A stretch of DNA of 64,000 nucleotides from Epichloe hybrida (Eukaryota; Ascomycota; Sordariomycetes; Hypocreales; Clavicipitaceae). The DNA lies in NCBI GenBank assembly GCA_019022495.1, contig JAFEKR010000002.1:1550001-1614000 (forward strand), given 5' to 3'. This document shows positions 54,758-64,000 of the stretch, one piece after another. The notes beneath the pieces were generated by a model. The model saw only the letters and a program-made list of their open reading frames with translations, was not told the origin of the DNA and did not search any database. Each line of letters opens with the position of its first letter. The first letter of the stretch is position 1. The translations under genes were made by a program, and so were the position numbers.

Positions 54758-55379
54758 TTACCACGCGTTCCTGTCCCAGTTAGGATCTACAAACAAAGTC
54801 AGCAATCACGATCCTCCAATGCCCATTATCCACCTGGTAGTTCTCCTGCGCGGTGGGAGAAGATTACAACATGCATGGAGATAGGAAAGCATACCTTGCA
54901 CAAACGCAGCCAAGACCTTGCTCCCCGTCTGCAGCAGCGGATGTCCCACCACAATCTTCAAGAACTTCTCCAGCCCCGCGCGCCTCCCCTCAATCACATC
55001 ATCGCTAAATCTGTTGGTGAACACCTTTCCCGGCAAAGGGGGGATCGTCACCCGCGCACTTTCCCGCTCCAGAATGTCCCGGAAGTATTCAAAGTCGGAG
55101 TATCGTCTACGCACGCTGCTTTGGCGCAGTTTAAATGCAGGGATGTTTGTGCGGCAAAGGATTTCGTAGTCTGTGTACATGGAGCGTCCGACGCCATGGG
55201 TTCTAGGGTTGCGAATCTGTGGGTTCGAAATTTAGCAAAGACTTTCAGGATGCTCCGAATGCTTGTGAGCATGTCGAGACGCTTTTTTTGAGGGCACGTA
55301 CCTCTATCTCGAGAAAGTTCTCTGGCGGCCCGTAAATCTCATCGAAGCTCTGCTGGCGCGTGTCCGGCATAGCCTGCAT
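54758..55379 (-). CDS. SNX3/GRD19-type sorting nexin, three exons
   Basis: Small PX-domain protein that binds phosphatidylinositol 3-phosphate on endosomes and sorts cargo for retromer recycling (family knowledge). Exons 55379-55302, 55216-54895, 54786-54758 give 142 aa, the usual SNX3 length. The PX domain covers almost the entire chain: [32 protein letters not shown] (phosphoinositide Arg), IPPLPGK and RRAGLEKFL. The last 29-nt exon encodes DPNWDRNAW, a family hallmark, and is invisible without splicing. The ATG at 55379 gives the usual N-terminus ([17 protein letters not shown]); the frame extends 5' only through TTG. Confidence 0.93.
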
Positions 55380-56362
55380 GATGGGCCGATGCAACGACGA
55401 GGGACTATGAGGAGGCGACGAAGGAGACTTCGGAGAAGCGGGCTTGTTGTCGGCAGCCCGACCGGCGTCCTGTTGTTCAGACAGTTTGGCGGTTTGGACG
55501 ATAACGCAGGACTGAGTGTCTATGAGTTTGGCGCTGCCCGCTGGCTGCTTCCGCTCTTGGTCCGAGAAGGGGGGGGGTGAAATTGGCACCTGCCGCAATC
55601 GCCCTCAGTCGCAACAGGAAGGGAGATGCGATTATCTCGGAGGAGTCGCAGAGGGCTCCAGGTTATGGCACTTCCTGGATGCCAAGAGGTGCTCGTGTGA
55701 TCTTGTTGCGCTGGATGTTGATTGCTGAGGAGGAGGTTCAAAAACACGCTGGTATTCGAGGTGGGGTGAGCGAGCCATTGATCAGGGTGACGAACGGCGT
55801 GCGCACATTCAAGCTCCACCTGCCGCCAGCTTAATTAATTAGGGGTGGTGGCAGGCACAGAGTGGCAGGGTGGCGGGGCCTGGATAATTATTATTAATAC
55901 ACCACTGTAAATATCAGGTTCACGCATGCAATAATCCGTACGGGTTGGAATGATCAGACAGAATTTGGGCCCGCGCGGCCGACCCATCGTTGTTTGATTA
56001 TCAAAATGCCCAAAACAACGCCTTGCCGAGATATCACACCCCCCGATCATGCTTTGTACACCTGATTTACATGTAAGCATTACTCTCCGCTCATGACGGC
56101 CCTTTTGCCCCTTCACTTTCCTCTTTCGAGTCCATGCTCCTCGCATATATCTCTGTACAACGATTCTGCTGCAACGGCCACCAGTCATCATGTATCCGTC
56201 CTTGGACTTGCGCCGGGCAGACGGAGCCATGAAATCCCTCCTCGACTCCTGCGCCCTGAGACTAAAGTGACAAAAGCTAATTGGAAGTTGTTGACAATGG
56301 ATGCTGGTCTGCATCGAGGCCTTCCTCTTGGGTCGCTTGTCGCTGGAACTGATACGAGCTTC
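55380..56362. other. Promoter of the SNX3 gene and 3' flank of SF3A1
   Basis: 983 bp, both neighbours on the minus strand. No gene or strong repeat was seen. Confidence 0.55.
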
Positions 56363-58052
56363 TTACTTCCTGTCACCCGCGAATTTCTGGTGAATGGCGC
56401 GAATCTGTTCCTCCACGTTCACCGTCTGAGAGTTCAAAGGCTGTGGACTGGTTTCTGGCTGCGCTTCCGCCGGGGTGAGGGCAGCCCTCTTTCTCCTCCC
56501 TAGATCCTCTTCCGAAACCGCCTGGCCAGTCGCAGGGTCTACCACATCGTGTCGTTGACTTGCCAGGCGCTTGAGATTTTGAGCAATCTCCGATCCAGTA
56601 ATTGTTGCCGAGTATCGCGATTCGGCCGCCGCTTTCTGTTCTTTCCATCGGGGGTCCAACAGTTCGACTAGAACCCCTCATTAGCAAGAGGAATGAAATA
56701 CAAGGAGGGGAATGCGAGAAAACGAGCAAGGAAATTGGAAACATACTCCTCATATGAGCTTCTAGCTCGTTGATGGGGATTTGCTGTTTACAGTTGGGAC
56801 AAAGAGCTGTAGAAGAACCAGGTTTATTCCCTGTGCGCTGCGCCGCGCGAGGCACGTAATTTTCTCGAATTTTCATCGGCGGTGCGCCGCCTCTCGTGTC
56901 TGGTTGCGCTTGTTGCATGTGAGCCTGGGCTTCTTCTCGCTCTTGAATTCCACGAGCTTCCTCCACCTCATGCGCGGGCCGCTGGGCCTGGTAACCATTT
57001 GAATATGCTTGAGCTGTAGGCATTTGCCCTGGCTGAGCATATGCTGCCTGCGATGGTTGCTGAGCGCCATAGCCTGGATGAGCAGGAAGGGATTGCGGGA
57101 GTTGCTGTGCAGCTGCAAGACCGTTGTTGCTAAGATCCTCGTCGGGGAAAGCCTCCTCAATCCGCAAATTGGCGCTGATGGAAGCTCTGTTTCTGTCTTC
57201 AAGGGATGCGTACTGGAGCTCCGACAGGTTCGTTGGTGGTGGCAGGTTCGCCGTCTCGTCAGCCTCGCTAAAGGTAATTGTCTCAACGACAACGAAGTCG
57301 CCCCAGTCAATCCGGGCAAACTCTTCTTTCTTTTTTTCTTCGTCTTGCTCTTTCTTTTGCCTCTCTAACTCTTGGAATTTGGCATACTCTGCGCGTTGTT
57401 TGGCTCTCACCAAGATCCTGTATTTATCCTCGACATTTCGCTCGAGCTCGGCCGTTCTCTCCTGCTGAAGTTTGCCGCCCTCTCCGTCCATGCCTCCCGC
57501 TCGTATGAGTGCTGTATATTGGTCCACTATGTGCTGGAAGAAGTTGTGAAATGTGTGGTTCGGGATCAGAAATTGAAACTGTGGGTTGCCAGTCTCACGC
57601 TGAGCTAGCTGAGTCATAAATTGTCGACCATTCTGGGCAACAAAGAGAGCAGTAAGACGAATGACCTCGAGATCTTTCTGATTGATACGCGGCATGCGCG
57701 CCGAGAACTCAAAGTCGGGAGGTTTGGGTGGGCCTTTTGGCTTTTCGGGCTCTGCAGGTGCTTCTCCCACCCGACCAGCTGCGATAGCAGTGCCTCGCCC
57801 GGATTTCACCTCATTTAAGCGCCATTCGTAAAAGGCAAAATATGCGTCGGACGGGTTGAGGAAGCTGAATTTGGGGTTTTGCGCCTCCTTGTCTCTGATG
57901 CGATCCTCAAAAACAGCACCATTTCGTGCTACATAACCGGCCGTCTTTTCCAGGATATTACGGATCTCGCGTGGTGGAAGGACGACACCTGAAGGAGGCT
58001 TAAGCTCGTCTAGAGCGGCAACCGAGTCGCTGTTCGCCGTAGCCGCCGCCAT
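56363..58052 (-). CDS. SF3A subunit 1 (PRP21), U2 snRNP splicing factor, two exons
   Basis: Component of the SF3a complex of U2 snRNP, needed for pre-spliceosome assembly in the nucleus. Exons 58052-56747 and 56667-56363 (536 aa; donor GTATGT, acceptor TTCTAG, phase 1). SURP1 lies at about residues 30-80 and SURP2 at about 127-180. A charged coiled coil follows (AEYAKFQELERQKKEQ), then the IDWGDFVVVETI strand block, a Gln/Pro/Ala-rich stretch, LCPNCKQQIPINELEAHMR and LLDPRWKEQK across the intron. The vertebrate C-terminal ubiquitin-like domain is absent, as in many fungi. The start at 58052 follows the family N-terminus; an in-frame ATG at 58127 exists but its extension is not family-like. 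The unspliced intron is open in one frame, so a read-through frame would be misleading. Confidence 0.93.
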
Positions 58053-58742
58053 GTTGTTCGGTTGGAGGTGGGAGATGAAATTGTGGTAGATTAGCTGAGG
58101 TCGCAAACTGCGACCTGCATCCTGCATTCCCAGTCTCACGAAATTTCCGGGCTGCGTCTAATAGGAGCTGCGCGATGAGGATGCCGGGAATTTATTAATC
58201 CGTGCCGACACATATGTACAAGTGGCTGAAGCTTTTTATCAACTCACCAACCAAAGGCCTGTTGGTGGGGCGAATGGATTATGTAATATTACCCCCAGCT
58301 GAGCGCCAGGGATGACTGTGGGTTAGCCCAGTCAATAAGATACGAGGCACGGTGTACCCATGAGGCCACATGTGCACTGAAGCTGCGACGCCTGCTCTCC
58401 GGAACCAAGACAACCAAGACCAGGTGTGCACACCAACTTGCAAGCCCACAATCATTGCAGCCCCCTATTCTGCGACCACCTCCCACACAGCTTTTCCCTT
58501 TCCAAGTCAAATCCTCCGATATTCACTTTCTGACAGGGATCAGTTCTCTTTCAACCCGGTCATTGTTTCGATTTTCCATGGATAGGATCATTTAATCTTC
58601 TCTCTTTCGTTCGCCACTCTCTTTAAACGTCTTGCCCTTCTACATTCTACCATCATCGACGCCGCAGCTCCATTGAGCGATTGCTTGGCTCCCAGCTCAA
58701 GCATTTAGCCTGCTCCTAGTCGTATTCGCACCAACCTTCATC
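58053..58742. promoter_or_regulatory. Bidirectional promoter SF3A1 / PMT1
   Basis: 690 bp between divergent start codons. The PMT1 side is a C/T-rich leader (58590-58740). No distinct factor site was identified. Confidence 0.5.
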
Positions 58743-61700
58743 ATGGCGAGGTCGAGCTCGGCCAGGGGCAAGAGCCCTCAGCCGCCGATTGCGACCAAGG
58801 ACAAATCAAACAGGAATACTTCATACAAATCCGATGGCGTTGAAGACAACGATGTGTTTCTTCTGCCAGCATCAGATTATATCGTCAGTCTGGCATTGAC
58901 GTTCCTGGGTGCTGTCGTTCGCGTCTTTCGAATTTATCAACCTAGCAGTGTCGTATTTGATGAAGTGCAGTGAGTGCAATGTCCAAGTTTAGGGGGATCC
59001 AAACCCTTCCATCATGGCGTAAACGACCTGACGCTGACGATTCAAAAAATTGTAGCTTCGGCGGCTTCGCTTCGAAATATATCAAGGGCAAATTCTTCAT
59101 GGACGTACATCCCCCATTGGCCAAGATGCTGATTGCATTGACCGGCTGGTTGGCTGGTTTCGACGGCAACTTCGACTTCAAAGACATCGGCAAGGATTAT
59201 CTCGAGCCTGCCGTTCCCTACGTATCCATGCGCCTGTTTCCTGCTATTTGCGGTGTCCTACTGGTTCCTTGCATGTTCTTCACACTAAAGTCTGTTGGCT
59301 GTCGAACTATGACAGCTGCCATGGGCGCGTCCCTCATCATCTTTGGTACGTTGCTCTCGTCTACTCGTCTCCTCGTCTCCTGGCCGTGTTGGTGGCTCCA
59401 CCAATTTCGATGGAAACGTGGCTAACAAGACGGCTAGAGAACGGTCTTCTGACTCAAGCTCGATTGATCCTTCTCGACTCCCCCCTGGTAGCCGCGACCG
59501 CTTTCACTGCCCTTGCCTTTTCATGCTTTACGAATCAACATGAGCTTGGCCCTGCCAAGGCTTTCCAACCTGCCTGGTGGTTTTGGCTGGCCATGACCGG
59601 TCTTGGCTTGGGCATCACCGTGAGCATCAAGTGGGTGGGCTTGTTCACCATTGCTTGGGTTGGCGCCCTCACCCTCGTCCAGCTTTGGGTTCTCCTTGGC
59701 GATAGCAGGAATGTCACCATGCGTCTCTGGACCAAGCATCTCATGGCCCGCGCCTTTTGCCTGATCGTCATACCTGCCACATTCTACATGGCCATGTTTG
59801 CTATTCACTTTGTCTGCCTTGTGAACCCCGGCGAAGGTGATGGCTTCATGAGCTCCGAGTTCCAGGCAACTTTGAACAGCAAGGGTATGCAGGACGTCGC
59901 TGCCGATGTCGCTTTCGGCAGCCGAGTTACCATTCGTCACGTCAACACCCAGGGAGGCTATTTGCACTCGCACCCTCTCATGTATCCTACTGGAAGCAAG
60001 CAGCAGCAGATTACACTGTATCCTCACAAAGATGAGAACAACGTCTGGCTCTTGGAGAACCAGACACAGCCCCTTGGCATCGACGGCAATCCTATCAATG
60101 GTACGGCGGCATGGGATGCCCTCCCCACCGGTCCTCATTTCATCAAGGATGGGGCCGTTCTTCGCTTGTTCCATCAGCCCACCCACCGTCGCCTTCACTC
60201 TCACGATGTTCGCCCCCCAATCACGGAAGCCGACTGGCAGAATGAAGTTTCAGCTTATGGATACGAGGGCTTCGAAGGAGATGCCAACGACTTCTTCAGG
60301 CTCGAGATTGTCAAGCAAAAGTCCCTCAACGCTGTTGCCAAGGAACGATTGAGAACCATCGAGACCAAGTTTCGTCTTGTCCACGTCATGACGGGCTGTG
60401 TCTTGTTCTCTCACAAGGTCAAGCTGCCCGATTGGGCCTCGGAGCAACAGGAGGTTACTTGCGCTCGCGGCGGCAGCCTACCCAACAGTTTGTGGTACGT
60501 TGAGCACAATGAGCATCCTCAGTTTAACGTGACCACCGAAAAGGTCAACTACCGCAACCCAGGCTTCTTTGGCAAGTTCCTTGAGCTTCACCGGGTCATG
60601 TGGACAACAAATGCCGGTCTGACCGAATCGCACGCCTGGGACTCCCGCCCTGAGGCATGGCCAATTCTGCGACGTGGAATCAACTTCTGGGGTCAGAATC
60701 ACACTCAGATCTATCTCATCGGCAATCCTGTCATCTGGTGGTCGTCCTCCATTGCCATTGTCATTTGGGTGTTGTTCAAGGGTGTTGCGATTCTGCGATG
60801 GCAGCGTAGCTGCAACGACTATGGTAATCCCGTCCTCAAGCGATTTGACTACGAGCTGGGAACTTCGATCTTGGGATGGGCTCTACACTACTTCCCCTTC
60901 TTCCTCATGGCTCGTCAGCTTTTCCTTCATCACTACTTCCCCGCTCTTTACTTTGCCATCATCACTCTTTGCCAGTTGTTTGACTTCCTGACGGTCCGCA
61001 TTCCTGGTGTTCGTGCCAAGGACAATGCTATTGTGAACAAGGCCGCCACCATGCTATTCCTAATCTTATCTATCGCCGCATTCTCCCTTTTGTCGCCTCT
61101 TGCCTACGGCAACAGCTGGACCAAGGCCGATTGCAGGCGCGTCAAGCTGTTCAACACCTGGGACTGGGACTGCAACAATTTCTTTGATCGGGTAAGTGCA
61201 TTCATGACATGGCATCCAAGCGCTCAGTCTCTGCTTTCGTTCAATTCGCTAACATGCATTTGCAGTACGAAGAGTACACGTCTCGCAGCGTTGAGGAAAG
61301 CTCGTCGCCGGCTTCCATGTCCAACATTCCCAGCTCAGAGAACGTCGCCCCCCCTCCTGCTCAAGAGAGCCAGACGCTGGCTGAAGGCAAGGATGCAGGC
61401 GTTTCTCCCAAGCCTGCGCCTCCAGCTCCCAAAATCGTGGGCCTTGAAGAGAAAATTGAGTATCGTGATCAAGACGGCAACCTGTTGAACGAAGAGCAGG
61501 TGAAGGAGCTCCAGGGCAAAGTCAAGTTTGAGACCAAGTACGAGACCCGTACGCGCGTAGTCGATGAGCAGGGTACCGAGCTGTCGTCCCCTGACGGCGG
61601 TTGGCCTGCCAACATGGCAGGTGTTGCGCCACCTCATCCAGACGTCCAGGGCGTCGACCAAGAAACTGTCAAGGATAATATCGTGGATCCCCCGAAGGAT

Positions 61701-61796
61701 GCCGCCGCCAGTCGTGACGGAGAAAAGGAATCGCAATGGTCCAAGGCCAAGCCCGGCAGTGAAGGCAAAGAAGCTACCGTCCGCGATGAGTTGTGA
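58743..61796 (+). CDS. Protein O-mannosyltransferase, PMT1 type, four exons
   Basis: ER membrane enzyme transferring mannose from dolichyl-phosphate mannose to Ser/Thr of secretory and cell-wall proteins (family knowledge). Exons 58743-58969, 59056-59345, 59438-61191, 61266-61796 (933 aa; all phases agree). The first luminal loop has the catalytic acidic pair in VVFDEVHFGGFASKY, with the intron inside this motif. Transmembrane segments follow, for example SLALTFLGAVVRV, LFPAICGVLLVPCMFF, FWLAMTGLGLGITVSI and AFCLIVIPATFYMAMF. A luminal MIR-domain region (about residues 330-520) includes HVNTQGGYLHSHP, LRLFHQPTHRRLHSHD and LVHVMTGCVLFSH. The C-terminal tail (about 758-933) is hydrophilic with YRDQDGNLLNEEQVKELQ, seen in PMT1-subfamily members. 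The PMT1 assignment over PMT2/PMT4 rests on that tail. Confidence 0.93.
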
Positions 61797-62805
61797 AGAG
61801 AGAAAGAATTTTTGTGGGAGCCAACAAGAAAACAAGAAGAAAGGAAGGGAATGCGAAGCTTCTTTGCTCGCGCCAGGCCAATTACAGTTACATATCCAGA
61901 CATGTCTCCTTGCAACATCAACAAAACACAGTAATGCTATTTATTCCTTGAAGAGCAAATGAAAAAAATGACAAACAACTCGGCTTTAATTTGATGAGGA
62001 AAGGGGGGTCGGTCGTGTTAGCGGGGATCTCTAACAATGGCCAATGTCGTCGAAAAATGCAATGGGGGATCATCACATCAGTCTTTTTAATAAACTCGTT
62101 GTTCCAAGCCCCACGTCATGAAAAACAATGAGTCGAGTAATGCAAAGCGGAGTACTTGCAAACCCAGCATTCGAATCACGCATCGTTCACCTGGCCCTCT
62201 TTACTGTCTCTGCCTACAAGTGAAGCTGGCTGGCTCGGCCCGAAATGTCCCAGCAGACCGAAAACAGAACAGGATCCTCACCCGTTGGTGGTATTATGGC
62301 TGCTGCTTCAACTCTCAGTCGCATGTTGGACATTTGCGGGAATCACGATGACAGGCAGGCACAGGCACGTGTTCGCAGCAGTGAAGCAAGTCGTATTAAT
62401 AATGTTCCTCCCATCGGTTGATACCTTCTATCCGTCCCAGATTACGCGCGCAAAGTCCCATCAAGTAAGCAATGCTGTTGACACCGTTTCCAAGACTCCA
62501 TCAATGCATTTTATATGCTTTCCATTCATGCTTCTTGATCACCGTCAGTCCAAAAAGAAAATGTGGGGATTGAGAAACGAAGGAAAAGACAATGCGTCAA
62601 CGTCCAAAGCCACCTCCAACACCTGATACGACGACGAGCCGTCGTGCGGGAACAAGAAAAAAAAAAGAACAAGAAACGATAATATACACCATGCGTTGTC
62701 AAATTATGGAAAGAAGCAAGAAAGAATGCAACATGTTCACGTGAAGCCTGGACCCGCCATTCTCAGTGTCGCACGCGCGCCACACCCACACACGGCACTT
62801 CTCGC
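61797..62805. other. Convergent 3' intergenic region PMT1/SEC2-like
   Basis: 1.0 kb with poly-A signal-like AAATGAAAAAAATG near 61957 and an A-run near 62656-62665. No gene seen. Confidence 0.6.
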
Positions 62806-64000
62806 TTACGCTGCAATCGATTGTCGTCTTGTGCTTTCCGAATCAGCAGAACTCTGAGAGTCGGCAGACTGTACTGTGATGCGGCAAGGTCTGCCACCAT
62901 CCGTCTGTTCCGGAGGAGTACGTGGCTCAATCGCCCTGTCCATATCTTGACGACTGAGATTGTCGGGTGTAGAGCACGAAGGGATTGTCTTCGGGGCATA
63001 ATTTGATGCATCCACTCCGCCGTGGGCGTCTTCCGAGCCGCGGGCAGAGACCGTCTCCCCAACTCCAGGGACACCCAGAGGGACAACGCCCCCGCCGATT
63101 CGAGCCCAGAACATTTGATCCCTAAGCTTTACGCTCTCTTCCCAGGCCGCTTTTTCTTGGTCTTGGGCATCCGCCCGCCAGTGGCCATCCTTGACGACAC
63201 GGAGGAAGCCGAGGTAGTCGCAAGTCGAGCGAACGCGAATCAGGCAGTAAATGCACAGGGGGTAGCGTTGCGCCGAGTCTGCCTCGCTCGTTCGGAACCG
63301 GTGATTGCGCAAATGCGGCGCATCCTTCCTGGACTCCCCGCAAAGAGAGCAGGGTTGCAGTTGAGGTTTCGCGATGGCAATGTAGGTGGCACTCGATGGT
63401 ATAGGCTCCACGACCAGAGAACCCTCTGCAATGGAGTTGAGCACAGTACGGCGTGCCAGCCACGATAGGCCGGGGGCCAGGTCGAGACGCAGAGTCGGAT
63501 CAATGTCCTCGACCAAGGCACGCTTGTAGAACCGCGTCTCTTTCAGCGGCGGGACTGGAATGCCCATCGAACCCGTGCTGGCGGTCGAGGCCGGAGTTTT
63601 GGGAGATTGCGGAGCGCTCCTGTCGGCCTGCGTCAAGGCGCTCAAGGCGCTCAAGGCGCTCAGCGCGCTCAGCGAAGTGGTTGAGGCGTTGGACGGATGT
63701 GCACTCGACGTGGAACCACCAAGACCCAGTGCCAAAGCATTCAAGCCGCCCGACGATCCCGACGATACACGGCTGGGCGAGGATCGACCATGGGACAGCC
63801 TGGCAAGACTCGTGAAGTCGTCGTAGGCTGCCAAATCCGTGCGCAGAACCGGGCGGATCAGATGGTCAAGGCTGGTGGGTGGGCAAGGTGAAAACGCCTC
63901 GATGAAGGGTGAGGCGGGCTCGGCACCATTGGCAGCGGGCACTGCCCGTTCGTCACGCTCATGCTCGAACGTCCCGACTTCGGGTGAAGGAGGTGCTGTG
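62806..64000 (-). CDS. SEC2-type Rab guanine nucleotide exchange factor, C-terminal part (gene cut by window edge)
   Basis: 398 codons ending at the TAA 62806-62808; the frame is open to base 64000, so the start lies outside. The visible part is the conserved C-terminal domain of fungal Sec2 relatives: KETRFYKRALVEDIDPTLRL, APGLSWLARRTVL, a double CxxC pair (CSLCGESRKD ... PLCIYCLIRVRSTC) that may bind zinc, FRTSEADSAQRYPLC, LGFLRVVKDGHWRAD and EKAAWEESVKLRDQMFW. Sec2 activates Sec4/Rab8 on secretory vesicles (family knowledge). The N-terminal GEF coiled coil is not in the window. A run of Ser-Ala-Leu repeats precedes the domain. Confidence 0.85.
   Translation of the reverse strand, partial: TAPPSPEVGTFEHERDERAVPAANGAEPASPFIEAFSPCPPTSLDHLIRPVLRTDLAAYDDFTSLARLSHGRSSPSRVSSGSSGGLNALALGLGGSTSSAHPSNASTTSLSALSALSALSALTQADRSAPQSPKTPASTASTGSMGIPVPPLKETRFYKRALVEDIDPTLRLDLAPGLSWLARRTVLNSIAEGSLVVEPIPSSATYIAIAKPQLQPCSLCGESRKDAPHLRNHRFRTSEADSAQRYPLCIYCLIRVRSTCDYLGFLRVVKDGHWRADAQDQEKAAWEESVKLRDQMFWARIGGGVVPLGVPGVGETVSARGSEDAHGGVDASNYAPKTIPSCSTPDNLSRQDMDRAIEPRTPPEQTDGGRPCRITVQSADSQSSADSESTRRQSIAA
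63627..63674 (-). repeat. 9-bp coding repeat (Leu-Ser-Ala)
   Basis: Nine-base units of the type AAGGCGCTC / CAGCGCGCT encode repeated Ser-Ala-Leu in the SEC2-like protein, an in-frame array likely to vary in copy number. Confidence 0.75.

Noticed and set aside
56668..56746. Read-through frame joining both SF3A1 exons
   Set aside because: The intron happens to be open in one frame, but this would replace the conserved C-terminus with unrelated residues; GTATGT and TTCTAG signals restore the family sequence.
58053..58139. N-terminal extension of SF3A1 from an in-frame ATG at 58127
   Set aside because: The extra residues do not resemble the family and the ATG at 58052 gives the usual N-terminus; more likely leader.

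Overview
The window reads as nuclear DNA of a filamentous ascomycete, most likely a sordariomycete of the Hypocreales type. Genes are split by short GT-AG introns (about 50-130 bp) with CTAAC/CTGAC-like branch sites. There are no operons. Intergenic DNA is rich in poly-A/T and microsatellites, and the housekeeping proteins look like those of Pezizomycotina. The species assignment is inference. Most gene models below were assembled by joining exons by eye with reading-phase checks.

Layout. (1) 1-9386: very long microsatellite-rich upstream region of a Zn2Cys6 regulator (9387-10910), followed by a 6.5 kb gap without a recognisable gene (10911-17437). (2) 17438-29304, conserved core block: LSB5-like VHS/GAT protein (-), UBX-domain ERAD factor (-), PAN3 (+), LSM7 (-) and the RIM2 mitochondrial pyrimidine nucleotide carrier (+). 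(3) 29305-54757, accessory island: a nine-exon Zn2Cys6 regulator, an expansin-family protein with a 15-bp coding minisatellite, two cysteine-rich secreted proteins (one with an 11-nt micro-exon), a secreted lysozyme-like protein of bacterial flavour, a FluG-type amidohydrolase/glutamine-synthetase fusion, and a UDP-glycosyltransferase. The island also holds broken genes (sulfatase, VOC/glyoxalase, metallophosphoesterase, one unknown), AT-rich blocks and palindromic MITE-like elements. (4) 54758-64000, core block: SNX3-type sorting nexin (-), SF3A1/PRP21 (-), PMT1-type O-mannosyltransferase (+), and the C-terminal part of a SEC2-type Rab exchange factor (-), cut by the window edge.

How the parts fit. 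The core blocks serve trafficking (LSB5, SNX3, SEC2), ER quality control and glycosylation (UBX2-like, PMT1) and RNA metabolism (PAN3, LSM7, SF3A1). They are not a functional cluster. The island is dominated by secreted or cell-wall-acting products plus decaying genes and small inverted-repeat elements, as expected of a fast-evolving, possibly host- or niche-interacting region. No PKS, NRPS, tRNA, rRNA or CRISPR was seen. The strongest unusual signals are the CTCCTT-ended hairpin elements, the micro-exon secreted protein, the lysozyme-like gene and the run of gene relics.
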